From: Verrucomicrobiales bacterium
GTDB taxonomy: Bacteria > Verrucomicrobiota > Verrucomicrobiia > Verrucomicrobiales > DEV007
Assembly: GCA_002696885.1 (NCBI GenBank)
Contig: NZSO01000064.1
Span: 2,176-17,681, forward strand
Direction of reading: 5' to 3'
Length of the DNA: 15,506 bases
Shown: positions 1 to 7,791 of the stretch, one piece after another
How the letters are laid out: every line of letters starts with the position of its first letter
Position numbering within the stretch: position 1 is the stretch's first letter
Notes under the pieces: generated by a model
The model's input: the letters and a program-made list of their open reading frames with translations, nothing else
Told to the model about the DNA's origin: nothing
Databases searched by the model: none
Translations under genes and position numbers: made by a program

Positions 1-359
1 CCTCCTGAGCGATAATCATTGATTAGTTCTGCAATATCTTTTGGAGTATCAGGGTACAAACCTAATTCAAATTCCTCCAAAATTTTACTGCCTCTAAAAC
101 GTAACTCAGGTCCGCCATCTTTGATTGCATCTCTAAGGAAGGGTTCTGCTTTTCTTCCTAAGTTCCATAATTTTTTTGTGGCTGATTCTCTAACTTTGAA
201 ATCGTTGGAATCGATTAATTTGATTGTCTCTAAAATCTCCTCAGTTGTTGGATTCGGCGTGTTGTCACTTTTTTCAACTGAGAGTACTCTGATTAGTGTT
301 ATCAATACAAAGAGTGTAGTTGTGACGAATAGAGATGTTCCGGGCTTAAATAATGCCAT
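1..359 (-). CDS. HEAT-repeat-like membrane-anchored/secreted protein, N-terminal part (cut by window edge)
   Basis: The minus strand is open from an ATG at 359 to base 1 with no stop: 119 whole codons, with the C-terminus outside the window. The protein starts MALFKPGTSLFV and has one hydrophobic segment (about residues 8-26), read as a signal anchor or uncleaved signal peptide. A helical unit follows (about residues 42-90) with the pattern IDSNDFKVRESATKKLWNLG, then AEPFLRDAIKDGGPELRFRG. This is the alternation of 'D-x-D-F-x-x-R-E-x-A' and 'A-x-P-x-L-R-x-A-x-x-x-x-x-x-E-x-R-x-R' seen in HEAT-like repeats of planctomycetes and verrucomicrobia. The tail GLYPDTPKDIAELINDYRSG leads out of the repeat. 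The frame reads as sensible protein with charged, amphipathic helices, whereas the opposite-strand frame over the same bases is low complexity. The gene is divergent from the OmpH-like gene. Function is unknown; a protein-binding scaffold role is only inferred from the fold. Confidence 0.75.
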   Translation of the reverse strand, partial: MALFKPGTSLFVTTTLFVLITLIRVLSVEKSDNTPNPTTEEILETIKLIDSNDFKVRESATKKLWNLGRKAEPFLRDAIKDGGPELRFRGSKILEEFELGLYPDTPKDIAELINDYRSG

Positions 360-368
360 ACGTTTCAA

Positions 369-374
369 ATTATA
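369..374 (-). promoter_or_regulatory. Candidate -10 box for the HEAT-like gene
   Basis: On the minus strand the sequence TATAAT matches the sigma-70 -10 consensus exactly. It lies 9 bases before the ATG at 359, so transcription would begin at or within a few bases of the start codon, giving a nearly leaderless mRNA. I see no good -35 hexamer at 16-18 bases; a TTGAAT lies only 12 bases upstream of the box. In AT-rich DNA such a match can be chance. Confidence 0.3.
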
Positions 375-455
375 ACGGTTTATTGGATTCAAGGGAAACT
401 TCAAAATTATTGGATAAATGTCTGTGAATTCTCCCAATCATTAGTATTTTCGGTT

Positions 456-483
456 TTGACTACCTCAGTGACCAAGCTATTCT
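456..483 (+). promoter_or_regulatory. Candidate sigma-70 promoter of the OmpH-like gene
   Basis: TTGACT (456-461), 16 bases, then TATTCT (478-483) is an acceptable -35/-10 pair in the gap between the two divergent genes. It would start transcription near 490, about 13 bases before the ATG at 503. The match is 5 of 6 at -35 and 4 of 6 at -10. No experimental support is available. Confidence 0.35.
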
Positions 484-502
484 AAAATAAGAATATAAAA
501 AT

Positions 503-1072
503 ATGACTAAGTTTTCCATTTTTCTTTCAACATTTATCTGTCTCAACGTAACTGCAATTTCAGATGAATTGAAAGTAGGCATTGTAGATATGACTAGGGT
601 ATTCGGAGAATACTACAAGACTAAAGATGTGGAAAAAGAAATTGAGAAAAAACGAGAGATTGCGAGGAGCGAGGTTAATGAAAGAGATGGTGAGTTGAAG
701 GAAAAAATGAATGAGTTGAAGGCTTTGCAAAAAGAAATCACAGATCCTGTGAGTAGTAGGGAAGTTAGAGCTGCAGCTCAGAAAAAAGCTCAGATAGTGA
801 CTGAGGAAGCAAAAGCAATGCGCGATGAAGTTTTGGGCTTTGCCAGGAAAAGAGAAATGCAATTGATGGAGATGTCCAAGAGAAAGAGAGAGGCTATATT
901 GAAAGAAATTCAGAGTGTCGTAAAATCACACTCAACTGAAGTAGGCTATGATCTTGTTTTCGATAAGTCATCTAAAAGTACGAGAGGGATTAGCTTTCTT
1001 CTTTACTCCAAAGATGCCAGTGATTTTAGTGCAAAAATGATTACTCGTCTAAATACAAAAGGCTCTGAGTAG
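503..1072 (+). CDS. OmpH/Skp-family periplasmic chaperone
   Basis: This 189-residue secreted protein resembles Skp/OmpH, the periplasmic holdase that carries unfolded outer-membrane proteins to the Bam complex. It begins with a short signal peptide (MTKFSIFLSTFICLNVTA, cleavage likely near residues 18-20). The mature start, LKVGIVDMTRVFGEYYKT, is the family's 'k-I-g-v-V-D-m-x-r-v-f-x-x-Y' strand. Residues about 40-140 are a long, highly charged Lys/Glu heptad region, the coiled-coil tentacles of Skp. The C-terminal VGYDLVFDKSSKSTRGISFLL is the returning strand of the body domain ('y-D-l-V-f-D-k-s'). Length fits the family (160-190). It is not next to bamA or lpxD, as skp is in proteobacteria, but is followed by scpB 61 bases on. 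No Shine-Dalgarno precedes the ATG. The family is clear; the exact client proteins are inferred. Confidence 0.85.
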   Translation: MTKFSIFLSTFICLNVTAISDELKVGIVDMTRVFGEYYKTKDVEKEIEKKREIARSEVNERDGELKEKMNELKALQKEITDPVSSREVRAAAQKKAQIVTEEAKAMRDEVLGFARKREMQLMEMSKRKREAILKEIQSVVKSHSTEVGYDLVFDKSSKSTRGISFLLYSKDASDFSAKMITRLNTKGSE

Positions 1073-1093
1073 TTCATTGATATTCTCATTAAT

Positions 1094-1110
1094 AAACTTG
1101 AAAGTTTTTT
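1094..1110 (+). terminator. Weak AT-rich hairpin plus T run after the OmpH-like gene
   Basis: AAACTT (1094-1099), GA, AAGTTT (1102-1107) form a perfect inverted repeat that runs straight into TTT (1108-1110), 22 bases after the stop codon. The layout is that of an intrinsic terminator, but the stem contains a single G-C pair and must open one pair to give a TGAA loop, so it would be weak. It may let some transcripts end before scpB. Confidence 0.25.
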
Positions 1111-1133
1111 ACTAATTTTGGGTCCAATTATAA

Positions 1134-1820
1134 ATGAAGCTTAGCCAGATTGTTGAGGCGTTATTGTTTGCCTCTAAAGAGCCAGTCGATTCTAAAAAGA
1201 TCGCAAAAATTATCCGAAAGGTTTTCAAGAGGGAAGATGAGGAGAATGAACTCTGTTCTGTAAAACAACCTGAAATTGATGAGACCATCGAGAAATTAAA
1301 CAAGGGATATGAAAGAAAAAAATCTCCATATCTCATACAGGAAAGATCAACAGGCTGGAGGATATACACAAGAATTGAATATGCCTCATTCATCCGTGAA
1401 TTATTTCCAGACCAAAAGCCAACTAGGTTGAGTGCTCCAGCTCTTGAGACCTTGGCAATTGTTGCATACAGGCAACCAATTACTAAAGCAGCTATTGAAG
1501 CCGTTCGCGGTGTTAATGTTGATGGGGTTTTGCAATCTTTGATCGAGAGGGGATTGGTTAGTATTTCGGGAAGATCTGATCTACCGGGAAAACCTTTCCT
1601 CTATGAGACATCTAGTAATTTCTTGGAGCATTTCGGAATTAAAAATGTAGAGGATTTACCTAATTCTGCGGAACTTCGTAGTGTTGAATTGCCTCAACCT
1701 GAATCTGAAAAAGAGAGTGCCGAGCAGCTTGCACTTGCTGAAGTGACCAAAAATACCCCGGAAGAAACAGTTCAGGACGAGAGTGAAAATGATAATAAAA
1801 ACCCTGAATCAGCGGAATGA
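1134..1820 (+). CDS. scpB: Segregation and condensation protein B
   Basis: ScpB is the kleisin-associated winged-helix protein that, with ScpA and SMC, forms the bacterial condensin organising and segregating the nucleoid. The start MKLSQIVEALLFASKEPV is the family's first winged-helix opening. The strongest block is at about residues 97-177: LSAPALETLAIVAYRQPIT, then VRGVNVDGVLQSLIERGLV, GRSDLPGKPFLYETSSNFLE and HFGIKNVEDLP, matching the conserved 'R-x-x-x-p-G-r-P-x-x-Y-x-T-t-x-x-F-l-x-x-F-g-l-x-x-l-x-d-L-P' signature. Residues about 180-228 form an acidic, Glu/Asn/Ser-rich, probably disordered tail; tails of this kind vary between species. Its partner scpA, usually immediately upstream, is not here. 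The 61-base gap from the OmpH-like gene could allow cotranscription. No Shine-Dalgarno is visible. Confidence 0.93.
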   Translation: MKLSQIVEALLFASKEPVDSKKIAKIIRKVFKREDEENELCSVKQPEIDETIEKLNKGYERKKSPYLIQERSTGWRIYTRIEYASFIRELFPDQKPTRLSAPALETLAIVAYRQPITKAAIEAVRGVNVDGVLQSLIERGLVSISGRSDLPGKPFLYETSSNFLEHFGIKNVEDLPNSAELRSVELPQPESEKESAEQLALAEVTKNTPEETVQDESENDNKNPESAE

Positions 1821-1891
1821 TTCAACCAAAAGATAAATAATTCTAGATAAAAGGGATTACTGCCCGATTGTTTGTTGATTGGGAATTACAT

Positions 1892-1897
1892 AAAGGA
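1892..1897 (+). promoter_or_regulatory. Ribosome binding site of pheA
   Basis: AAAGGA lies 6 bases before the ATG at 1904 and is the only well-placed Shine-Dalgarno match in the window. It supports the chosen start of pheA. Confidence 0.6.
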
Positions 1898-1903
1898 TGA
1901 TCA

Positions 1904-2971
1904 ATGCCTCTTGACGATATTAGAAAAAAAATCGACGACCTTGATTCGAAGTTGTTGGAGCTATTGAATCAACGTGCAGATTTGGTTCATGAAGTCGGAG
2001 AAATAAAAAAGAAGGACGGAATTGAGATCTATGCTCCTGAGAGAGAAGAAAGTCTTTTGAAGAGTTTGGTTCAGAAAAGTCAGGGTCGGCTGAGCGAAAC
2101 CTCGATCAGGTCAATATATCGAGAAATTATGTCTGCTGCTCTTTCGCTTGAGCAAGACTTGAAGATTGCATACCTCGGACCTCAAGGCACTTGGACTCAT
2201 CAAGCGGCCATCAGTAAATTTGGTCATAGTGTTGAATACACTCCACAGGAAAGCTTGGCGGGTGTTTTTGATTGTGTGGCTCGAAAGAAAGCAGACTATG
2301 GAGTTGTTCCAATTGAAAATTCAACTGAAGGAGCTGTCAATCATACTCTTGATATGTTTGCAGACTCACCTCTCAGAATTTGCGCTCAAATACTTTTGCC
2401 AATTGAGAATGCGTTGATCTCAAAAATACCACGCGAAAAGATTACAAAATTATATTCTCATCCTCAGGTTTTTGGGCAATGTAGGAGTTGGATACAAAAG
2501 AATTTTCCATCGGCCGAACTCGTTGAGGTGTCAAGTACCACTAGGGCTGCAGAATTGATTAGCGACGAAAGTAGTGCTGCAGCTCTTGGAGGTCGATTAG
2601 CCGCTGAGTTGAACAATTTAGAAGTCTTAGAGGAAAAAATTCAAGATAAGGCTACGAATACCACCAGGTTTCTAGTTTTGAGTCACAAGATGTGTCCACC
2701 AACTGGTAACGATAGAACTTCAGTGATGTTTTCAGTAAGACACAAAGCTGGATCACTTGTTAAGGCACTAGAACCTTTCAACGAATTCCACATCAATATG
2801 TCTAAAATAGAGAGTCGCCCCTCAAAACAGAAGGAATGGGAGTATTTTTTCTTCGTCGACATTGCCGGACATTGTGAAGATCCCAAACTATCTGAGGCTC
2901 TTCAAAACCTCGAGGAGTACTGTAACTTCATAAAAGTCCTAGGAAGTTATCCTGATTCTGAAGTAAAATAG
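1904..2971 (+). CDS. pheA: Bifunctional chorismate mutase / prephenate dehydratase (P-protein)
   Basis: The enzyme converts chorismate to prephenate and then to phenylpyruvate, the last steps before transamination to phenylalanine, in the cytoplasm. The AroQ-type chorismate mutase domain (residues about 1-85) keeps the expected active-site residues: R7 in DIRKKIDDLD, R24 in LLNQRADLV, K35, and R47/E48 in APEREE. The prephenate dehydratase domain begins at about residue 87 with KIAYLGPQGTWTHQAA, includes VPIENSTEGAVNHTLD, and carries the catalytic 'T-x-R-F' motif as TNTTRFLVL (T254-R255-F256). A C-terminal ACT domain (about 268-352) holds AGSLVKAL and ESRP (303-306), the two motifs that bind phenylalanine, so feedback inhibition by Phe is likely. 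At 355 residues the length fits the mutase-dehydratase fusion without extra domains. No Phe-rich leader peptide or attenuator is seen in the 83 bases upstream. Confidence 0.95.
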   Translation: MPLDDIRKKIDDLDSKLLELLNQRADLVHEVGEIKKKDGIEIYAPEREESLLKSLVQKSQGRLSETSIRSIYREIMSAALSLEQDLKIAYLGPQGTWTHQAAISKFGHSVEYTPQESLAGVFDCVARKKADYGVVPIENSTEGAVNHTLDMFADSPLRICAQILLPIENALISKIPREKITKLYSHPQVFGQCRSWIQKNFPSAELVEVSSTTRAAELISDESSAAALGGRLAAELNNLEVLEEKIQDKATNTTRFLVLSHKMCPPTGNDRTSVMFSVRHKAGSLVKALEPFNEFHINMSKIESRPSKQKEWEYFFFVDIAGHCEDPKLSEALQNLEEYCNFIKVLGSYPDSEVK

Positions 2972-3029
2972 GCATTAAATCTGCTTATTTTGATGATTAT
3001 TTGCGGGAAAATATGCCTAAAACTGCTGC

Positions 3030-3048
3030 CTTTACGCTGGCGTTAAAG
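3030..3048. other. Imperfect palindrome in the 245-base gap between pheA and gltB
   Basis: CTTTA-CGC-TG-GCG-T-TAAAG is an inverted repeat with one unpaired T, 59 bases after pheA and about 170 bases before gltB. It has no T run after it, so it is a poor terminator, and it could be a protein-binding site. The rest of the gap (2972-3216) holds no open frame that looks like a gene, no tRNA-like fold and no sigma-54 (GG-N10-GC) promoter that I can find. A TTGACA at 3150-3155 lacks a partner -10 box. Confidence 0.3.
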
Positions 3049-3216
3049 AATTTATCAAATCTTACGCTTTCTTACTTGGTTTTTATCAGTTGCTTGGTAG
3101 ATTATGCGCCCTTTTTTCAGCTTTTCTGAGGAGGGCAAATTCCGCTATCTTGACAGGCCATTGTTTGATCAAGAGAAGTCAAAAATCACCTCAATATAAC
3201 AATTTTAATAGTAAAT

Positions 3217-6200
3217 ATGTCATTTAAGACATTCCCAACAAAACGCGGTCTTTATGACCCCTCGAACGAAAAGGATAGTTGTGGTGTTGGTTTTGTAGCC
3301 AACATGAAGGGAAATCCTGACCATCAAATTGTGCTTGATGCACTCGAGATGCTTGAAAGGATGGAGCACAGAGGGGGCTGTGGTTGCGAACCCAACACGG
3401 GCGATGGAGCAGGTATTCTTGTTGGATTACCAGAGGGCTTTCTGAGAAAGGTGGCAAAGCAGGATCTTGGTTTGGATTTGCCGTCAAAAGGACAATTTGG
3501 AGCAGGTCTTGTTTTTTTACCACAAGATGTAGATCAAAGAAATAAATGTGTAGCGGCAGTAGAAAAAATTATAGAGGACCATGGGCAAGTATGTCTGGGT
3601 TGGAGAGATGTACCTGTCTGTACTGAAGAAGCCAATGTTGGACCTGCAGCGAGAGCTGCGGAGCCTTTCATTAAACAATTATTTATTGGTGCGGCTAATG
3701 GTATCGAAGGTGATGATTTCGAGAGACAACTATACATCATAAGAAAAAGAGCGAGTCATCAACTAAGGTTTGATATGGATCTTAGCGAGAGGCTACTTTT
3801 TTATATTTGCAGCCTTTCAACCAAGGTAATGATTTATAAGGGCATGCTCAACACCGCTCAGGTATTAAAATATTTTAGTGATCTTGCCAACCCAGATTTT
3901 GAGACTCACCTGGCAATGGTCCACTCAAGGTTTTCCACAAACACATTCCCAAGCTGGGATCGTGCTCAACCATTTAGGTTCATGAGTCATAATGGTGAGA
4001 TCAACACTCTTCGAGGAAATATCAATGCGATGAGATCCAGAGAAGGAACTCTGAAAACTGAACTTTTTGGGGAACATCTTTCTAAGTTATATCCAATTAT
4101 GGAGGAGGAATGTTCCGACTCTGGTAATTTTGATAATGCCCTTGAGTTCTTGTTGATGTCGGGTCGTACACTTCAGGAGGCTGTTCTTTTGATGGTTCCT
4201 GAGGCATGGCAAAAGCACAAACAAATGGACCAGAGTAAGAGGGATTTTTATGAATTTAACTCGTGCATAATGGAGCCATGGGATGGTCCAGCTTCAATTG
4301 TATTTACAGATGGGAAGTACATTGGAGCTGTTCTTGATAGAAATGGTCTCAGACCAAGCCGTTATTACATAACCAAGGACGATCGTGTAATTATGGGTAG
4401 TGAGGTAGGGGTTGTGGATGTTGATCCAGCTGATGTAGTCGCTAAAGGAAGGCTACAACCTGGTAAATTATTTTTAGTGGATTTTGAAAAAGGGAAGATG
4501 ATTCCTGATGAGGAAATTAAATCAGATTTTTCAGCACAGAGGCCCTACGGTGAGTGGCTGAAAAATCAGAGGATTTGTTTGGAAGATCTTGAGACTTTTT
4601 CTGGGGCGCCGAGTTTAGACGAAGATTCGTTGTTGCAGCGCATGCAGGCGTTTGGATTCACTGCGGAAACTATGCAGTTTATGCTGCTTCCTATCGTTAA
4701 TGAAAAGAGAGACCCTCTTGGTTCCATGGGTAATGATGCCGCATTGGCGTGTTTGAGTGACAAACCTAGAATGCCTTATGATTATTTTAGGCAACTGTTT
4801 GCTCAGGTTACAAATCCGGCTATCGACTCAATACGTGAAGAAGTCATCATGTCATTGGAATGTTATGTTGGACCAGAAAAGAATCTTCTGGAAACGACGG
4901 AAGCACACGCTCAAAGGTTGCGGCTTCCTCATCCAATTCTTACTAACGAGCAACTGCATTCGTTGAAAAAAATGGATCACAATGGATGGAGATCTAAGGT
5001 GATCGATATTACTTTTTCTCGTTCTGAGGGCATTGAGGGGGTAAAGAAAACTATTGATAGAATATGCGCAGAGGCTGAAGCCGCTATCAGAGAAGGTTAC
5101 AGTTTAGCAATTCTGAGTGATAGAAATATTTCTGATGATCGTGTTCCCTTGAGTACGTTGTTGGCTAGTGGTGCTGTTCATCAGTATCTAGTCAAAAATG
5201 CTTTAAGAACCCAAATAGGTATTGTACTGGAGACTGGTGAAGCAAGAGAAGTTCACCATCATTGTCTCCTTGTGGGTTATGGTGCAGACGCAATTAATCC
5301 TTATCTTGCTTTCGAAGCTCTATGGAAATCAAGACGTGACGGGGTAATGGACCCAGAGGAATTCGATAACGATGATTCTTTGGTAGCAGCTTACTTGAAG
5401 GGTGTTGCTAAGGGTATGTTAAAAGTGATGGCAAAAATGGGAATTTCCACTTTGCATTCTTACAAAGGGGCTCAAATTTTCGAAGCTGTTGGCTTGAAAG
5501 ATGATGTTATAGAACTTTGTTTTAGAGGTACTGCCAGCCGAGTCCAAGGTCTTGACCTCGACGAGTTGGCAGAGGAAATGCTCAGACGCCATGCGTTAGG
5601 TTACCCTCCACGTGACGGTGTTAAATTACCAACTCTCCCCAACCCTGGAGAATTTCATTGGAGAGCCGACGGGGAGAAGCATATGTGGAATCCTGAGTCG
5701 ATATCTGCTCTACAAGTGGCCGCAAGAACTAATAACTTTGATTCATACAAACAGTTTTCTGATCACATAAATAATAGTAACAAAGCACTCTGTGCACTCA
5801 GAGGATTAATGGATTTTAAGTCCGGAGCCAATGGAGGGTCGATTCCAATCGAAGAGGTTGAGCCTGCCTCGGAAATTGTTAAGCGCTTTTGTACAGGTGC
5901 GATGAGTTTCGGTTCAATTTCTGCCGAAGCTCACGAGGGTCTCGCTGTTGCTATGAATCGACTTGGAGGGAAAAGTAATACTGGAGAGGGAGGGGAGGAC
6001 CCTGCACGTTTTGAACCTTTACCCAATGGAGACTCAAAGCGATCAGCAATCAAACAAGTTGCCTCTGGAAGATTTGGTGTCACGATTTGGTACCTTAGTA
6101 ACGCCGATGAATTACAAATTAAGGTTTCACAAGGCGCAAAGCCTGGTGAGGGAGGTGAACTTCCAGGAAAAAAAGTGGATGAAAACATTGCTCGAATTAG

Positions 6201-7779
6201 ACACAGTACCCCTGGCGTAGGACTCATTAGTCCGCCTCCACACCACGATATTTACTCGATAGAGGATCTTGCTCAGCTTATTCATGATCTTAAGAACGCA
6301 AATCGCGAAGCCCGAGTGAGTGTTAAACTTGTTTCTGAGGTTGGTGTTGGTACCGTTGCCTCAGGTGTGACAAAAGCAAAAGCTGATCATATTGTTATTG
6401 CAGGAGAAACAGGCGGAACTGGAGCCTCACCTCTCACTAGCATCAAGCATGCTGGATTACCTTGGGAATTAGGTGTTGCTGAAACTCACCAGACTCTTGT
6501 ATTGAACGATCTTAGAAGTCGAGTTGTTATCCAAACCGATGGTGGATTAAAGACCGGGCGAGATGTTGTTATAGCAGCTCTTCTCGGGGCTGAAGAAATG
6601 GGTTTCGCGACGGCTCCTCTTATCACAATGGGTTGCATCATGATGAGAAAGTGTCATCTTAACACCTGTCCTGTGGGTATTGCGACTCAAAATAAGGAAT
6701 TGAGGAAAAAGTTTAACGGTTCTCCTGACTATGTAGTTAATTACCTTTTCATGGTTGCCGAAGAGGCCCGTGAAATTATGGCGGATCTTGGCTTTCGCAG
6801 TATCAACGAAATGGTTGGTCGTGTTGATGCTTTGGAGATGCAGAAAGCTATAGATCATTGGAAAGCAGATGGAATTGATCTTACATCTATATTAACACCC
6901 GCTGATAAGCCTCACCCTGATGTTGGAACTTATTGCACTGAATCTCAAGATCATGGTTTGGAAGATGTTCTAGATATGAAGCTTTTGAATTTAGCCAATC
7001 CGACGCTCCAGAATGGTGAATCTGTAAATATCGATCTACCAATAATAAACACTGACAGAACCGTTGGAACTATCCTTAGTAACGAGGTGGCTAAGTCGCA
7101 GGGTGGGAATTTACTTCCCGAAGATACTATTAAAATTAAATTTACTGGTTCTGCTGGTCAAAGCCTTGGAGCTTTCTTAGCGAAAGGGATTAGTATCGAA
7201 TTAGAAGGAGATGCCAACGATTATGTTGGTAAAGGATTATCTGGAGGAAAATTGGCAATCTACCCACCTGACGCATCGACATTTCTTGCTGAAGAAAACA
7301 TCATTGCTGGTAATGTTTGTCTTTACGGAGCGACTGAAGGAAAGGCTTTTTTCAGAGGTCATGCAGCCGAGAGGTTCTGCGTTCGCAACAGCGGAGCTCA
7401 TGCAGTTATTGAGGGTGTTGGTGATCATGGTTGTGAATATATGACAGGTGGTCGTGCGGTAATTCTTGGCCCTACGGGAAGAAATTTTGCCGCAGGGATG
7501 TCTGGTGGAGTTGCTTATATTTGGGACCCTGAAAATAAGTTTCCCGCCAACTGTAATATGGAAATGGTTGAACTAGAGGATGTGACACATGAAGAAGACA
7601 TCGATGAACTTAAATCATTGATTGAAGAGCATGGTGAAATCACAGGTTCAACCGTTGCAGAGAGTATCCTTAATAATTGGGATGAATCATTGAAGGAATT
7701 TGTTAAAGTAATGCCAACTGATTATAAAAGAGTTCTAGAGGAACGTAAACAGGCGGCTAGTAAAGAACTCGTAGCATAA
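3217..7779 (+). CDS. gltB: Glutamate synthase large (alpha) subunit
   Basis: GltB hydrolyses glutamine and passes the ammonia to 2-oxoglutarate, making glutamate; with glutamine synthetase it forms the main ammonium assimilation route. The 1520-residue protein has the full domain order. First is a class II glutamine amidotransferase whose nucleophile Cys22 lies in KDSCGVGF, so a 21-residue propeptide should be removed; SHNGEINTLRGN (from about 257) lines the glutaminase site. A central domain (about 470-800) follows. The FMN-binding synthase domain (about 845-1215) contains ISPPPHHDIYSIEDL and AGETGGTGASPLTS. The [3Fe-4S] cysteines C1140, C1146 and C1151 in CIMMRKCHLNTC have the family's C-x5-C-x4-C spacing. 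The C-terminal GXGXG beta-helix (about 1270-1460) includes GSAGQSLGAFL and GLSGGKLAIYPP. gltD follows after 12 bases, so the enzyme is the two-subunit pyridine-nucleotide type rather than the ferredoxin type. No Shine-Dalgarno precedes the ATG. Confidence 0.97.
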   Translation: MSFKTFPTKRGLYDPSNEKDSCGVGFVANMKGNPDHQIVLDALEMLERMEHRGGCGCEPNTGDGAGILVGLPEGFLRKVAKQDLGLDLPSKGQFGAGLVFLPQDVDQRNKCVAAVEKIIEDHGQVCLGWRDVPVCTEEANVGPAARAAEPFIKQLFIGAANGIEGDDFERQLYIIRKRASHQLRFDMDLSERLLFYICSLSTKVMIYKGMLNTAQVLKYFSDLANPDFETHLAMVHSRFSTNTFPSWDRAQPFRFMSHNGEINTLRGNINAMRSREGTLKTELFGEHLSKLYPIMEEECSDSGNFDNALEFLLMSGRTLQEAVLLMVPEAWQKHKQMDQSKRDFYEFNSCIMEPWDGPASIVFTDGKYIGAVLDRNGLRPSRYYITKDDRVIMGSEVGVVDVDPADVVAKGRLQPGKLFLVDFEKGKMIPDEEIKSDFSAQRPYGEWLKNQRICLEDLETFSGAPSLDEDSLLQRMQAFGFTAETMQFMLLPIVNEKRDPLGSMGNDAALACLSDKPRMPYDYFRQLFAQVTNPAIDSIREEVIMSLECYVGPEKNLLETTEAHAQRLRLPHPILTNEQLHSLKKMDHNGWRSKVIDITFSRSEGIEGVKKTIDRICAEAEAAIREGYSLAILSDRNISDDRVPLSTLLASGAVHQYLVKNALRTQIGIVLETGEAREVHHHCLLVGYGADAINPYLAFEALWKSRRDGVMDPEEFDNDDSLVAAYLKGVAKGMLKVMAKMGISTLHSYKGAQIFEAVGLKDDVIELCFRGTASRVQGLDLDELAEEMLRRHALGYPPRDGVKLPTLPNPGEFHWRADGEKHMWNPESISALQVAARTNNFDSYKQFSDHINNSNKALCALRGLMDFKSGANGGSIPIEEVEPASEIVKRFCTGAMSFGSISAEAHEGLAVAMNRLGGKSNTGEGGEDPARFEPLPNGDSKRSAIKQVASGRFGVTIWYLSNADELQIKVSQGAKPGEGGELPGKKVDENIARIRHSTPGVGLISPPPHHDIYSIEDLAQLIHDLKNANREARVSVKLVSEVGVGTVASGVTKAKADHIVIAGETGGTGASPLTSIKHAGLPWELGVAETHQTLVLNDLRSRVVIQTDGGLKTGRDVVIAALLGAEEMGFATAPLITMGCIMMRKCHLNTCPVGIATQNKELRKKFNGSPDYVVNYLFMVAEEAREIMADLGFRSINEMVGRVDALEMQKAIDHWKADGIDLTSILTPADKPHPDVGTYCTESQDHGLEDVLDMKLLNLANPTLQNGESVNIDLPIINTDRTVGTILSNEVAKSQGGNLLPEDTIKIKFTGSAGQSLGAFLAKGISIELEGDANDYVGKGLSGGKLAIYPPDASTFLAEENIIAGNVCLYGATEGKAFFRGHAAERFCVRNSGAHAVIEGVGDHGCEYMTGGRAVILGPTGRNFAAGMSGGVAYIWDPENKFPANCNMEMVELEDVTHEEDIDELKSLIEEHGEITGSTVAESILNNWDESLKEFVKVMPTDYKRVLEERKQAASKELVA

Positions 7780-7791
7780 GAATTATACAAA

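Noticed and set aside
19..375. Open frame of 118 codons on the plus strand
   Set aside because: It lies opposite the HEAT-like gene; its composition is Ser/Val/Leu-rich low complexity with no family resemblance, while the minus-strand frame is clearly protein-like.
1863..1883. Hairpin CCCGAT...ATTGGG before pheA, considered as a phenylalanine attenuator
   Set aside because: The stem is short with one G-T pair and a 9-base loop, there is no T run, and no short leader frame with Phe codons precedes it.
3150..3155. Perfect TTGACA considered as the gltB -35 box
   Set aside because: No -10-like hexamer lies 15-19 bases downstream; the TATAAC at 3195-3200 is 39 bases away.
5931..6227. Overlapping open frames inside gltB on both strands
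   Set aside because: They mirror codon structure of the conserved FMN domain of gltB and have no domain resemblance or start signal.
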